Shown here in pieces: positions 1-8,949 of a DNA stretch of 64,000 bases. Both the position numbers and the translations under genes were made by a program. Position 1 is the first letter of the stretch. Every line of letters begins with the position of its first letter. The notes beneath the pieces were generated by a model, which saw only the letters and a list, made by a program, of their open reading frames with translations, did not search any database and was not told the DNA's origin. Origin of the DNA: Algirhabdus cladophorae (GTDB lineage: Bacteria; Pseudomonadota; Alphaproteobacteria; Rhodobacterales; Rhodobacteraceae); NCBI RefSeq assembly GCF_044772865.1, contig NZ_CP173029.1, positions 2,852,001 to 2,916,000 on the forward strand, written 5' to 3'.

Positions 1-419
1 TTGATATCGAGTTGCGCAATATGCTGTGGGCCAATGTGCGCAAGCTGAACGCGCAAGGCATGACCATCATTCTGACCACGCATTACTTGGAAGAAGCCCA
101 AGAAATGTGTGACGAAATCGCCATCATTAACCATGGCGCCGTCGTGGTTCAGGACACAACGCAGAACCTGTTAGGACGGCTGGACAGTAAGACTCTCGTT
201 ATTCAACCCCAATCACCGCAGATACACGAATTTGAGCTGCCGACGGGTGTGCAATTCGATCGTGCCGATGACGGCACACTGGTTTTCTCCTATCGCCGTG
301 GGCAGACCAGTGCCGAGGACATTTTGGGAATGGTGCGCGACGCAGGCGTCCGCATTGCGGATGTCAAAACCCAAGAGGCCGACCTTGAAGACGTGTTTTT
401 GGACCTGACCCGCGCCTAG
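1..419 (+). CDS. ABC transporter ATP-binding protein, C-terminal part
   Basis: The gene runs in from the left edge: the frame is open from base 3, so the true start, Walker A, Q-loop and signature motif are outside the window. What remains holds the H-loop region TTHYLEEA, followed by the usual strand CDEIAIINHG and about 85 residues of C-terminal accessory sequence. This layout is typical of ATPases of ABC-2 type exporters (CcmA/YadG-like). The protein would sit on the cytoplasmic face and drive a permease that is not visible here. The substrate cannot be told. It converges with the HIT gene, with 2 bases between the stops. Confidence 0.85.
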   Translation, partial: DIELRNMLWANVRKLNAQGMTIILTTHYLEEAQEMCDEIAIINHGAVVVQDTTQNLLGRLDSKTLVIQPQSPQIHEFELPTGVQFDRADDGTLVFSYRRGQTSAEDILGMVRDAGVRIADVKTQEADLEDVFLDLTRA

Positions 420-421
420 CC

Positions 422-805
422 CTATTGGGTTTTTTGCAGCATTCTGCCCAATTCACGCCCGGCACAGATATGAACATGCAAATGCGGTACTTCTTGAACG
501 CCATCGGTGCCTGCGTTTGAAATCATACGGTATCCGTTGCCCTCGTCCCCGGGGCAGATCTCCAAAATATCGCAAACCGCAGAAATAGTGCGGGTGAAAT
601 CCACAATTTCGGTGTCTGATGCTTCAGCAGCGAAATGGTCGTAGTTCACGTATTTGCCTTTCGGGATCACCAAAACATGGTGCGGTGCTTGGGGGTAGAC
701 ATCGTTAAAGGCCAAGCTGTGCTGGCTTTCAAAAACAGTTGTATTGGGAATTTCGCCACGCAGAATTTTAGCAAAAATATTTTCGTCGTCATACACATAG
801 GCCAT
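422..805 (-). CDS. HIT (histidine triad) family protein
   Basis: A 127-residue protein of the HIT family, small nucleotide hydrolases or transferases (Hint branch) that cleave phosphoramidate or acyl-adenylate nucleotides in the cytoplasm. The histidine triad HLHVHI is intact near residue 110, and the N-terminal DDENIFAKILRGEIP block is typical of the Hint group. The length is normal. It starts 11 bases after the stop of the upstream glycosyltransferase, with AAGGGG as ribosome binding site, so the two are probably co-transcribed. A link in function between them is not evident; physiological substrates of bacterial Hint proteins are mostly unknown. Confidence 0.9.
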   Translation of the reverse strand: MAYVYDDENIFAKILRGEIPNTTVFESQHSLAFNDVYPQAPHHVLVIPKGKYVNYDHFAAEASDTEIVDFTRTISAVCDILEICPGDEGNGYRMISNAGTDGVQEVPHLHVHICAGRELGRMLQKTQ

Positions 806-816
806 TGGACCGCCCC

Positions 817-2394
817 TTAGTCAGTGAACAAATGTTCGGTCGCAGCGATATCTCGGGCGACCTCTTCTGGGATCGACAAAAATTCGGCCAATGGCAAGGT
901 ATTTTCCTCGATCGAGGCAGATTCGCGCAAGCGGTAATGATTGGGGAAGTTTGCGTCGCGAATTCTGTCGCTTTCAAAAACCACGTCGTAACGGATCGTC
1001 GGAAGCAGTTGATCCAACGTTTCTTTCGAGGTCTTTTCGCCCGCCAACCCTACCCGTTTGGCATGGCCCAACAGGTATTCATCGGTAAAGTCGCACTCGA
1101 CTTCCAACAGCTTGGTCTTGGAGCGATCCGAATAAAAGTCCTGCAACAGATCGATGTTTTCCGGATCAAGGCAGATGAGCAGGCGGTCGCTGTCGTTGTA
1201 ATCAAACAGCATCCGCATCAAAGCGCGTCTATGGCGTGTACGTTTGCCCAACGTGGTCTGAATCCCACCCAAATCTGGCAGTGGCGTATCCTCTTCGCTG
1301 AACAGATATTCGATCATGGGCACATTGGTTTTTTGTTTCGCATGACCCAACAGACGTTTGGCCACATGCCATTTTTTGCACGCCACAATCATCAGTTCGC
1401 GCTCGCGGCCCAGCGACGATTCCGTTTCCCAAAACCGGGTGGCAAAGCGACGGCCGATACGGCCACGCCCGGTGAGAAACTTAAACAGGCTGCCGCCTTC
1501 GTTGGATATCTTGAACTCCACATCCTCGGCTGCATACAAGTCCCCCAAACGTTTTTTGAGGGTGATTGCCTGCGGACTGATTTTCCGCGCAAAAAGGAAA
1601 TCCTGACTAAGCAGCAAATCATAATGGTCGTCATAAAATGTCACGGGCATCCCGTAATCCGTGAACAACAAAAACGTGAGTGTGCGCGTGTCGATCTCAT
1701 TTTCTGGCACCAAGTGGCGGACAAGCGTTTGAAAAAACGTCTCGTCGGGGATCCATGTTGTGCGGAAAAAGCGCATCACGTCTTTGCGCTCGCGGGTGAA
1801 ATTCAAGATCCATTCGATGGTCCGCCGCCGCAAGCACCACCACTGAGAGCCGATCATCACTTGGATATCCGCGGGAATTTTGCGGGTCATGCCCAGTTTT
1901 TGTTGCAAACGGTAGGATCCGTAAAACAAGGCCTTGTTTTCGCGCTCGTTGAAGTAGTGGCGGTAGATTAACCGCTCTTCCTTCATCCCGGTTTTAATCC
2001 AGTCGCTTTCAAAATAATCAAAGGACTCGATGTAATCCACATCATTGGCATCCAGAAAATCATGGGCATATTCAGCGGATTTGATCGCCATACAATCCCC
2101 TGACAGCATGTAAAAATGCGTGGCACGCGGAAATGCCGCCTCTGCGGCCTCAACCGCATAGAGCGTGGCCTGCACCAACGACCATTCACCCCAACCGCAA
2201 TTGATCCGTTTTTTGGCGAAACAGACATTGGGATTATCGCCCAGTGCGGCCTTAATCTGTTTGAAATGTTCTGGATTGGCACTGGCGTCAAAATGGATCG
2301 CCATATGATCACCCACAGCCGTCAGTCGCCGCGCCTGAGCGATAATCGCGTCAGGATCCTTGTGGCACAGCAATATGAAGGCGATTTTTGCCAT
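817..2394 (-). CDS. Core-2/I-branching-type beta-1,6-N-acetylglucosaminyltransferase (GT14-like)
   Basis: A 525-residue protein. The first ~260 residues look like the core-2/I-branching glycosyltransferase fold: it begins IAFILLCHKDPD, then FDASANPEHF, GWGEWSLVQATLYAVE, FYMLSGDCMAIKS (acceptor/donor loop), GSQWWCLRRRTIEWIL and WIPDETFFQTLV. The rest is a long C-terminal part that I do not recognise as a catalytic domain. By family it would add a beta-1,6-linked sugar to a surface glycan; donor and acceptor are not known. No clear Shine-Dalgarno precedes ATG 2394. It is divergent from a sulfotransferase gene 142 bases away, which suggests a sulfated exopolysaccharide or glycan. Confidence 0.8.
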   Translation of the reverse strand: MAKIAFILLCHKDPDAIIAQARRLTAVGDHMAIHFDASANPEHFKQIKAALGDNPNVCFAKKRINCGWGEWSLVQATLYAVEAAEAAFPRATHFYMLSGDCMAIKSAEYAHDFLDANDVDYIESFDYFESDWIKTGMKEERLIYRHYFNERENKALFYGSYRLQQKLGMTRKIPADIQVMIGSQWWCLRRRTIEWILNFTRERKDVMRFFRTTWIPDETFFQTLVRHLVPENEIDTRTLTFLLFTDYGMPVTFYDDHYDLLLSQDFLFARKISPQAITLKKRLGDLYAAEDVEFKISNEGGSLFKFLTGRGRIGRRFATRFWETESSLGRERELMIVACKKWHVAKRLLGHAKQKTNVPMIEYLFSEEDTPLPDLGGIQTTLGKRTRHRRALMRMLFDYNDSDRLLICLDPENIDLLQDFYSDRSKTKLLEVECDFTDEYLLGHAKRVGLAGEKTSKETLDQLLPTIRYDVVFESDRIRDANFPNHYRLRESASIEENTLPLAEFLSIPEEVARDIAATEHLFTD

Positions 2395-2536
2395 TTTAGA
2401 AACAAACTCGTTAGATTTAAGTCACTGTTGCAGATAGATAGCGTGAAGAGGCGTTGAATTTACAGCATTTCTTTGCTTTTTACAGGCAAGATATTGACCA
2501 GAGGTGACCAAATACCACCCAACTGGAGGAATGACG

Positions 2537-3355
2537 ATGGGTTTTCCCGGAACTTGGATGACCGAGAGCGAAAGCGTGGTCTACCGCGTGGTGCCAAAAT
2601 GTGCGTGCTCGACCATTGGTCAGATCATGTATTATTCCGACCAGGGCTCCTTTTTTGATGGGGATATCCATGACGCGTCGGGCGGTTTGCACAAATGGGC
2701 GCTGGACGACAGCCAGCCTGTGATCACCGAGAATGTGCGCGCCCACAAGTCCTATGCGTTCACGTGTGTGCGCAATCCGTATACGCGAATTTTGTCATCA
2801 TTTTTTGATAAAATTTGCGGCATCCAGCGAAACGGCAAGCGGTATCGCGGGAATTTGGTGCCGCTGTTGGTGCAAAAATATGGGATCGAAGTAGGCGGGG
2901 ACGACGGCAAACAAGAGTTTGATCAAATTCAGTCGTTTCGTAGGTTTTTGCTGTTTGCCCGTGACACCATTCGGTGGCGCCGCCCGATGGATCCCGACAT
3001 TCACTGGTCGGCGATGTCCGGCCATGTGTCGACGTTCATCGTGAACGGTGGGCGCTATGACAATATCTTTTGGACAGAAGCCTTTAACGACGGCATGCAA
3101 TCGGTTTTGGACAAGATCGAGACGCCCCATGCGGTAGATCTTTCAGCCATCCCACGGTTCAACGAAAGCGAAGGCCACGGGCCCAAGCGGGCCCATCCAG
3201 TTGAGGATTATTTCGACGATCTGTCCATGCATTTGGTCTATGAGATCTACAAACGGGATTTCAATCTGTTCAAATATGATTTTGAGAACCCAGGAAATAA
3301 AATGCCCATTGGAGAGATTGATCTGGACGAAGTTCATGCCAAGTTAGGCGATTAA
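2537..3355 (+). CDS. Sulfotransferase family 2 protein
   Basis: A predicted PAPS-dependent carbohydrate sulfotransferase, 272 residues. The 5'-phosphosulfate loop is seen in VVPKCACSTIGQIMYY near the N-terminus and the 3'-phosphate loop in FTCVRNPYTRILSSFF. I chose ATG 2537 because GGAGGA at 2525-2530 lies 6 bases before it; longer frames from 2504 (GTG) or 2531 leave that site inside or touching the start. It would act in the cytoplasm on a glycan or glycolipid. The divergent neighbour is a GT14-like transferase, which fits synthesis of a sulfated surface polymer. The substrate is not deducible. Confidence 0.85.
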   Translation: MGFPGTWMTESESVVYRVVPKCACSTIGQIMYYSDQGSFFDGDIHDASGGLHKWALDDSQPVITENVRAHKSYAFTCVRNPYTRILSSFFDKICGIQRNGKRYRGNLVPLLVQKYGIEVGGDDGKQEFDQIQSFRRFLLFARDTIRWRRPMDPDIHWSAMSGHVSTFIVNGGRYDNIFWTEAFNDGMQSVLDKIETPHAVDLSAIPRFNESEGHGPKRAHPVEDYFDDLSMHLVYEIYKRDFNLFKYDFENPGNKMPIGEIDLDEVHAKLGD

Positions 3356-3382
3356 AATCGCCTTGCCCCTGCGGGAGCGGGC

Positions 3383-3399
3383 GCGCGCCTGCGGCGCGC
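3383..3399. repeat. GC-rich hairpin between convergent genes
   Basis: GCGCGCC, loop TGC, GGCGCGC form a perfect 7-bp inverted repeat in the 79-base gap between the sulfotransferase and the oxoprolinase, which converge here. No T-run follows on either strand, so it is not a classical Rho-independent terminator, though it may help to end transcripts. A similar hairpin with a three-base loop lies at 25295-25313. Confidence 0.5.
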
Positions 3400-3434
3400 T
3401 GTGTCCTGAAGTGTTTGACGGAACATAAAGGGGC

Positions 3435-6400
3435 TCAGGCCGTGCCCCAGCCGCCGCCACCTGGGGTTTCAAGGATATATTTTCCGCCTTTGGGTAGGTC
3501 AATTTCATCATTGCCTTGCAGGTCGATGCGTTCGCCTGACACCACAGCATAGTTTTTCCCCACAGAACCCGGAGCACCGCCATCCACGCCAAAGGGTGGA
3601 ATGATCCGGTGTGAGCAAAGGGTCGTGACGGTCACGGGTTCCAGGAAGGTCATTTCGCGGTAAGATCCATTGCCACCGCGCCACTGACCATTGCCGCCGG
3701 AGCCATGGCGGATGCAAAAGCTGTCGAGGCGCACTGGAAAGCGTTTTTCCAGCACCTCTGGATCTGTCATGCGGGTGTTGGTCATATGGGACTGCACCGC
3801 GTCGCAGCCCTGAAACCCCGGACCTGCACCAGTGCCACCCGCAATCGTTTCATAGTTCTGAAATTGCTCGTTTCCCCAGACAAAATTGTTCATCGTCGCT
3901 TGCGATCCGGCGATGACCCCCAGTGCTGCATAAAGCGCATTGCAGGCTGCTTGGCTGACTTCGGTGTTTCCTGCAATGACGGCTGCAGGATAAACCGGGT
4001 TCAGCATTGACCCATCAGGGACAATGATGTTGAGCGGCTTTAGGCAACCTTCGTTCAACGGGATATCTGCGCCGACCAATGTGCGAAACACATAAAGAAC
4101 CACAGCCCGGCACACCGACAGAGGGGCGTTATAATTGCCTTGGTGTTGCGCGGAGGTGCCCGTGAAATCAATCGTCGCACTTTGACCATCGTCATGCACT
4201 GTCAGGGCCACTTTGATCACAGCGCCATGGTCCATTTCGTAGCTGTAGGATCCGTTTTGCAAGGTCCCGATGACGGCACGCACACTGGCCTCGGCGTTGT
4301 CTTGGACGTGGCCCATATAGGCGACCACCGCCTGAACGCCGAAGTTGGCCACAACATCTAAAAGGGCCTGACGCCCAGTTTCATTGGCCGCGACTTGCGC
4401 CTTAAGATCCGCCATGTTTTGGGAAATGTTCCGACACGGGTATGTTCCACTGGCCAGAGTGTCTGCAGCCTGCTGTTCCAAAAACACACCTTTGTCCACG
4501 AGGCGGACATTATCGATCAAAACACCCTCCTCATCGATATGGGTGCTGTCAGGCGGCGCAGATCCCGGGGTGCGGCCACCGATATCGGCATGATGGCCGC
4601 GAGAGCCGAGCCAAAACACCACTTCGCCCTCAACAAAAACCGGTGTGACTACAGTGACATCCGGCAAATGCGTGCCACCGTTGTAAGGCGAATTGAGCAT
4701 AAAGGCGTCGCCTTCATGAATGGCGCCGGCGTTTTCGCGCATTACGGTTTTGATGCTGTCGGACATAGATCCCAGATGCACAGGCACATGTGGGGCGTTG
4801 GCCACCAGATCACCTGCGCTGTCGAAGATGGCGCAAGAAAAATCCAGACGTTCCTTGATGTTCACGGACCAACTGGTGTTGGCCAAAGTGGCCCCCATTT
4901 GATCAGCCACGGACATAAAGAGGTTGTTGAAAACCTCGAGCAGAACGGGATCTGCGTTTGTGCCAGCGGCCTTGGTGCGTTCGATTTTTTCGGTGCGCGT
5001 TAGGATTAAATTTCCAAACGCATCCACCTGTGCGGCCCAGCCCGGCTCAAGAACGGTTGTGCCGGTGGATTCGGTGATTACAGCCGGGCCTTGCACAGAT
5101 GTGCCGGTTCCCATCTCAGCACGATCATAAAGCGGGACGTCGGCCCATTTACCATAATAGACAGGGATTTTTGCGACAATCGGTGCGGTTCGGTCGTGAA
5201 TACCGGGGGATTGCACGTCGGCTGCTTGACCGATGGCTTCAACACTGAGTTGTTCAAATACAACTTCGCGTTCTGGCGATGCAAAGCCAAACCGCTGAAT
5301 ATGGGCCGCTTCAAAGGCCGCTGTCATCTCTGGGACCGTGCCGTATGCCACGTCCAAGGCTTGATGTGAGCCGTCATAGCGCAGATGCGCTCTTGTTTCG
5401 AAGTGGACTTGATCGACACCTTGGGCACGGACTTCGGCCTCGGCGTCTGCTTTTTGGCGGGTGATCACGGCTTGGGCTGCGTCGATATCTGACAAGGGCG
5501 CGTCAAATTGATTGTCGCGCAACGCCCGAATTTCGGCCAAGCCCATCCCGTAGGCTGACAAAACGCCAGCGAAGGGATGTAAAAACACTTCGGTCATGCC
5601 CAAAGCATCTGCCACCAGACAGGCATGCTGGCCACCTGCCCCGCCAAAACATTGCAACGTATATCCCGTCACATCATGGCCACGCTGAACGCTGATTTTC
5701 TTGATCGCGTTGGCCATATTATCCACGGCGATACGCAGGAAACCGGCGGCCATGTTTTCGGGTGTTTGCGGCGGTTGGCCTGTTTCAGCCGCAATCTCGT
5801 TGGATAGAGTTTGGAACTTTTGACGAACCACATCAACGTCCAGAGGTTGGTTGCCTTCAAGCCCGAAAACGGCTGGGAAGTGATCTGGATTCAATTTGCC
5901 CAACATCACGTTGCAGTCAGTAACGGTTAAGGGTCCACCGCGCCGGTAACAGGCCGGACCGGGATCAGCGCCGGCACTTTGAGGGCCGACCTGATAGCGC
6001 CCATCCTTGAACATACAGACAGAGCCGCCACCCGCTGCAACTGTGTGGATGTCCATCATGGGCGCACGCATTCGCACCCCTGCGACTTCGGTTTCAAAAC
6101 TGCGCTCAAACCGCCCTGCAAAGTGGCTGACATCGGTCGAGGTGCCGCCCATGTCAAAACCGATGAGCTTGTTATGGCCCGCCACTTGCGCCGTTTTAAC
6201 CATGCCAACGATCCCACCAGCGGGTCCGGACAAAATGGCATCTTTGCCTTGGAACAAGCCCGCATCGGTCAAACCACCACTGGATTGCATGAAAAGCAAC
6301 GCGTCGCAGGCCCGTCCAATATCTAAAGCCGCGGCAACCTGATCCACGTAACGCCTCAAAATCGGCGACAAATAGGCATCTACCACGGTTGTGTCACCAC

Positions 6401-7007
6401 GGCTGACCAGTTTGGCCAGACCGGACACATCGGATGACAGACTGATTTGGGAATAGCCGATCTCGCGGGCGATCTGTGCAATGGTTCGTTCGTGATCGGG
6501 ATTAAGGTAGGCATGCAAAAACGCGATGGCCACGGACCGCGTACCACGGTCGTAAGCTGATTGCAGATCAAGGCGGGCCTGTTCGACGTCGAGGGCTGTA
6601 ACCTCGGCACCGTCTGCATTCAGCCTGCCAGTGACTTCGGCCACTTGGGAATAGATTAAATCCGGCCGCTTTATTTCAAGGTCAAAGAGGCGGGGGCGAT
6701 TTTGGTAGCCAATCTGCAAGAGATCCGCAAAGCCCTTGGTGATCAACAAGACAACGTCTTCACCCTTGCGTTCCAATAAGGCATTTGTAGCAACGGTTGT
6801 GCCCATTTTGACCGAACGGATCGCATTCGTTGGAAAGTCCTCGACCCCCATCACATCACGGATGCCTTGAACAGCGGCATCAGCATAGCGTTCTGGGTTT
6901 TCTGACAACAGCTTGTGAGTGATCAGGTCGCCGTCCGGGCTTTGCCCTACAATATCCGTAAAGGTGCCGCCGCGATCAATCCAGAATTCCCATTTTGCGT
7001 CGGTCAT
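3435..7007 (-). CDS. 5-oxoprolinase / hydantoinase, fused HyuA-HyuB
   Basis: A 1190-residue protein in which an ATP-binding HyuA-like half (residues ~1-690) and a HyuB-like half (~700-1190) are fused, as in eukaryotic and many proteobacterial ATP-hydrolysing 5-oxoprolinases. Motifs: FWIDRGGTFTDIVG at the N-terminus, KMGTTVATNALLER, FDMGGTSTDVSHF, then in the second half FNNLFMSVADQMG, NSPYNGGTHLPDV and RGHHADIGG. Expected reaction: 5-oxo-L-proline + ATP + water to L-glutamate, or a related cyclic amide. The start ATG 7007 follows AAAGGGCAG; an upstream frame to 7121 adds a non-conserved tail that overlaps the upstream hydrolase gene. It lies 56 bases after that gene. Confidence 0.92.
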   Translation of the reverse strand: MTDAKWEFWIDRGGTFTDIVGQSPDGDLITHKLLSENPERYADAAVQGIRDVMGVEDFPTNAIRSVKMGTTVATNALLERKGEDVVLLITKGFADLLQIGYQNRPRLFDLEIKRPDLIYSQVAEVTGRLNADGAEVTALDVEQARLDLQSAYDRGTRSVAIAFLHAYLNPDHERTIAQIAREIGYSQISLSSDVSGLAKLVSRGDTTVVDAYLSPILRRYVDQVAAALDIGRACDALLFMQSSGGLTDAGLFQGKDAILSGPAGGIVGMVKTAQVAGHNKLIGFDMGGTSTDVSHFAGRFERSFETEVAGVRMRAPMMDIHTVAAGGGSVCMFKDGRYQVGPQSAGADPGPACYRRGGPLTVTDCNVMLGKLNPDHFPAVFGLEGNQPLDVDVVRQKFQTLSNEIAAETGQPPQTPENMAAGFLRIAVDNMANAIKKISVQRGHDVTGYTLQCFGGAGGQHACLVADALGMTEVFLHPFAGVLSAYGMGLAEIRALRDNQFDAPLSDIDAAQAVITRQKADAEAEVRAQGVDQVHFETRAHLRYDGSHQALDVAYGTVPEMTAAFEAAHIQRFGFASPEREVVFEQLSVEAIGQAADVQSPGIHDRTAPIVAKIPVYYGKWADVPLYDRAEMGTGTSVQGPAVITESTGTTVLEPGWAAQVDAFGNLILTRTEKIERTKAAGTNADPVLLEVFNNLFMSVADQMGATLANTSWSVNIKERLDFSCAIFDSAGDLVANAPHVPVHLGSMSDSIKTVMRENAGAIHEGDAFMLNSPYNGGTHLPDVTVVTPVFVEGEVVFWLGSRGHHADIGGRTPGSAPPDSTHIDEEGVLIDNVRLVDKGVFLEQQAADTLASGTYPCRNISQNMADLKAQVAANETGRQALLDVVANFGVQAVVAYMGHVQDNAEASVRAVIGTLQNGSYSYEMDHGAVIKVALTVHDDGQSATIDFTGTSAQHQGNYNAPLSVCRAVVLYVFRTLVGADIPLNEGCLKPLNIIVPDGSMLNPVYPAAVIAGNTEVSQAACNALYAALGVIAGSQATMNNFVWGNEQFQNYETIAGGTGAGPGFQGCDAVQSHMTNTRMTDPEVLEKRFPVRLDSFCIRHGSGGNGQWRGGNGSYREMTFLEPVTVTTLCSHRIIPPFGVDGGAPGSVGKNYAVVSGERIDLQGNDEIDLPKGGKYILETPGGGGWGTA

Positions 7008-7063
7008 GATCTGCCCTTTGTTGTCAGCCCGATTAAATGGCGGGCTGGGGCAGGAATTGTCAA

Positions 7064-7825
7064 TCAGCCTTGGCCCAAAATCCGTTGCTTGATCTTGGCC
7101 CAATTGACCACGCCCTTCCAAGCATCTTGGTACTTGAGGCTGTGATCGAACTTACCCGTCTTTAGAAAAGTAATAGTATGAGCCATCGTCATAGGGTTGA
7201 GCATCATATAAGTGTGGGTGACGGGCAAGACGATATGATCCGTCATCCCGTCCAAACGGGTGCTGGCAACCGAGACCTTGCCGTCATTCTCCCCACCGAT
7301 AATGGCCGACGTCAGCGGGTTAAACGTAGTTTTTCCAGCAATGATCCCAACCTGATAATTGGGCGGCGGCAACTGGTTGGGGGCACTGTCTTGGGCTGTG
7401 CCCAATGATGTGCCAGCAGGTCCATTAATCCATTCAAACGGCGGGAAATCACCAAATACATCGACCAATTCCGAGCCCTGATTTGGCGGGGCCAACATAA
7501 CAACGCGGCCTAGGTTTTCGGGGCGATTTTCCGCCAGCCACATCCGAACTAAGATGCCGCCCATGGAATGGGTTACGAAATGCACCTTGGCATTGCCGCA
7601 TTGGGCCACGGCCTTGGGGATTGCATCGGTCAAGTCTTGGATGGGGGCCTTGGTTGAGGGATACCCTTGGTTTACAGTGGCAAATCCTGCATCGGCGACG
7701 ACGTTTTCCATGACCGACAGCGAGGCTTCGGTTCGGGCCAATCCATGAAGGAAAACAACACATTCTGCTTGCGCCATGGCAGGCCAGCCCAATCCAAATA
7801 TCAAAGCAATAGTTCGTAAAACCAT
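7064..7825 (-). CDS. Secreted alpha/beta hydrolase (lipase/PGAP1-like)
   Basis: A 253-residue alpha/beta hydrolase with a signal peptide (MVLRTIALIFGLGWPAMAQA). The oxyanion HG is in VVFLHGLART, the nucleophile elbow is THSMGG, and the likely acid and base lie in GENDGKVSV and VTHTYMML. This fits triacylglycerol-lipase or PGAP1-like esterases of the periplasm. The start ATG 7825 is preceded by AGGTGG at 5 bases; a GTG nine bases further up would overlap that site. The gene precedes the oxoprolinase on the same strand, but a shared task is not obvious. Confidence 0.85.
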   Translation of the reverse strand: MVLRTIALIFGLGWPAMAQAECVVFLHGLARTEASLSVMENVVADAGFATVNQGYPSTKAPIQDLTDAIPKAVAQCGNAKVHFVTHSMGGILVRMWLAENRPENLGRVVMLAPPNQGSELVDVFGDFPPFEWINGPAGTSLGTAQDSAPNQLPPPNYQVGIIAGKTTFNPLTSAIIGGENDGKVSVASTRLDGMTDHIVLPVTHTYMMLNPMTMAHTITFLKTGKFDHSLKYQDAWKGVVNWAKIKQRILGQG

Positions 7826-7983
7826 ACCAACCACCTAAGCCGTGACAACTGCTATAAAAGGTCAGGATAACCCGACCCTGCGTTAAATCGGTAAAAACAT
7901 CATTTTGCACACGTATTCAAAAAACCCTTGCCTGCGACGAAATGTACTGGTTCACTGTGTCTAGCTATTACCGGAGAAACCAC

Positions 7984-8949
7984 ATGACCCCCGCCGAAAT
8001 GGAGACCCGCATCGTTCGATACGGTGATCTTATGCCTTGCAAAACTGCCTTTATCGACGCTCATACCCCCGGCAGTGACCAAAAGGAAAACTTCACAATC
8101 ATTGGTGGTGGTGTCTCGGAAAGTGCCGATCAACATGTGCATATCAAAGACACACCCGGGTTTAACATTGGGGCCGCAGGTCAACCGCCACGGTGTCGCA
8201 ATTCCTTGCATACGCATTCTACAGCCGAAGTTTTCTTTGTTCTGTCAGGCACGTGGCGCTTTTTTTGGGGCCGTTGGGGCGATGCTGGCGAGGTGACCCT
8301 TGAACAAGGCGACATCTTTAACATCCCCACAGGCATTTTCCGTGGCTTTGAAAATATTGGCACGGACTACGGAATGATTATGGCTATCTTGGGCGGCGAT
8401 GATGCGGGCGGAGGCGTTTTGTGGGCGCCGCAAGTGATCCAAGACGCCGCCGATCACGGATTGGTTCTGGCCGAGACGGGCAAGCTTTATGACACCAAAC
8501 AGGGCCAAGTATTGCCAGAAGGCCTCAAGCCGATGCCGTTGATGGCCGAGGACATTCTGGCCCAAATGCCTGAACCCAGCACGCTGGACGTGGTGCCGCA
8601 TTATGTGGCGCGCTATTGGGATATGGTCGCTTTAGCAGACAAACAGCCTGCCAAAGTCATCGGCGATCAAGCAATGCTGCAGGACAGACCCGGATTTGAC
8701 GTCGACTTTCTAACCCGTGGCTCGATACCTGCGGACGCCTATGCCTATGACGGGCACGAAGTGCTGATGCCGGTGCGCGGACACTGGCGTCTGAACTATG
8801 ATGGCGGCAGCAGCGTGCTAAACGCGGGCGATACATGTGCGGTTCCGCCCGGAGTGATTCGTAGTCTGACCCCTGCGATGACGGGCCATGCCAGCCTCTA
8901 CCGCGTTCGATCTAACGATGATCCTGCTGGGCCAACCCAGCCGCACTAA
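7984..8949 (+). CDS. Bicupin domain protein
   Basis: A 321-residue protein with two cupin cores. The first has SLHTHSTAEVFFVLSGTWRF followed by GDIFNIPTGIFRGFENIG; the second has DGHEVLMPVRGHWRL and AGDTCAVPPGVIRSL. The N-terminal cupin keeps HxH and E metal-ligand candidates; the C-terminal one has lost most histidines, as in bicupins where one half is structural. The start ATG 7984 follows GGAGA; a longer frame from 7942 is unlikely. Function is not known; the layout resembles oxygenase-type bicupins such as gentisate dioxygenase relatives, but this is only a fold-level likeness. Its stop abuts that of the convergent carboxypeptidase gene. Confidence 0.75.
   Translation: MTPAEMETRIVRYGDLMPCKTAFIDAHTPGSDQKENFTIIGGGVSESADQHVHIKDTPGFNIGAAGQPPRCRNSLHTHSTAEVFFVLSGTWRFFWGRWGDAGEVTLEQGDIFNIPTGIFRGFENIGTDYGMIMAILGGDDAGGGVLWAPQVIQDAADHGLVLAETGKLYDTKQGQVLPEGLKPMPLMAEDILAQMPEPSTLDVVPHYVARYWDMVALADKQPAKVIGDQAMLQDRPGFDVDFLTRGSIPADAYAYDGHEVLMPVRGHWRLNYDGGSSVLNAGDTCAVPPGVIRSLTPAMTGHASLYRVRSNDDPAGPTQPH

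Noticed and set aside
805..1971. Long plus-strand open frame opposite the GT14-like gene
   Set aside because: Shadow of the minus-strand gene; no known motifs, no ribosome site, odd composition.
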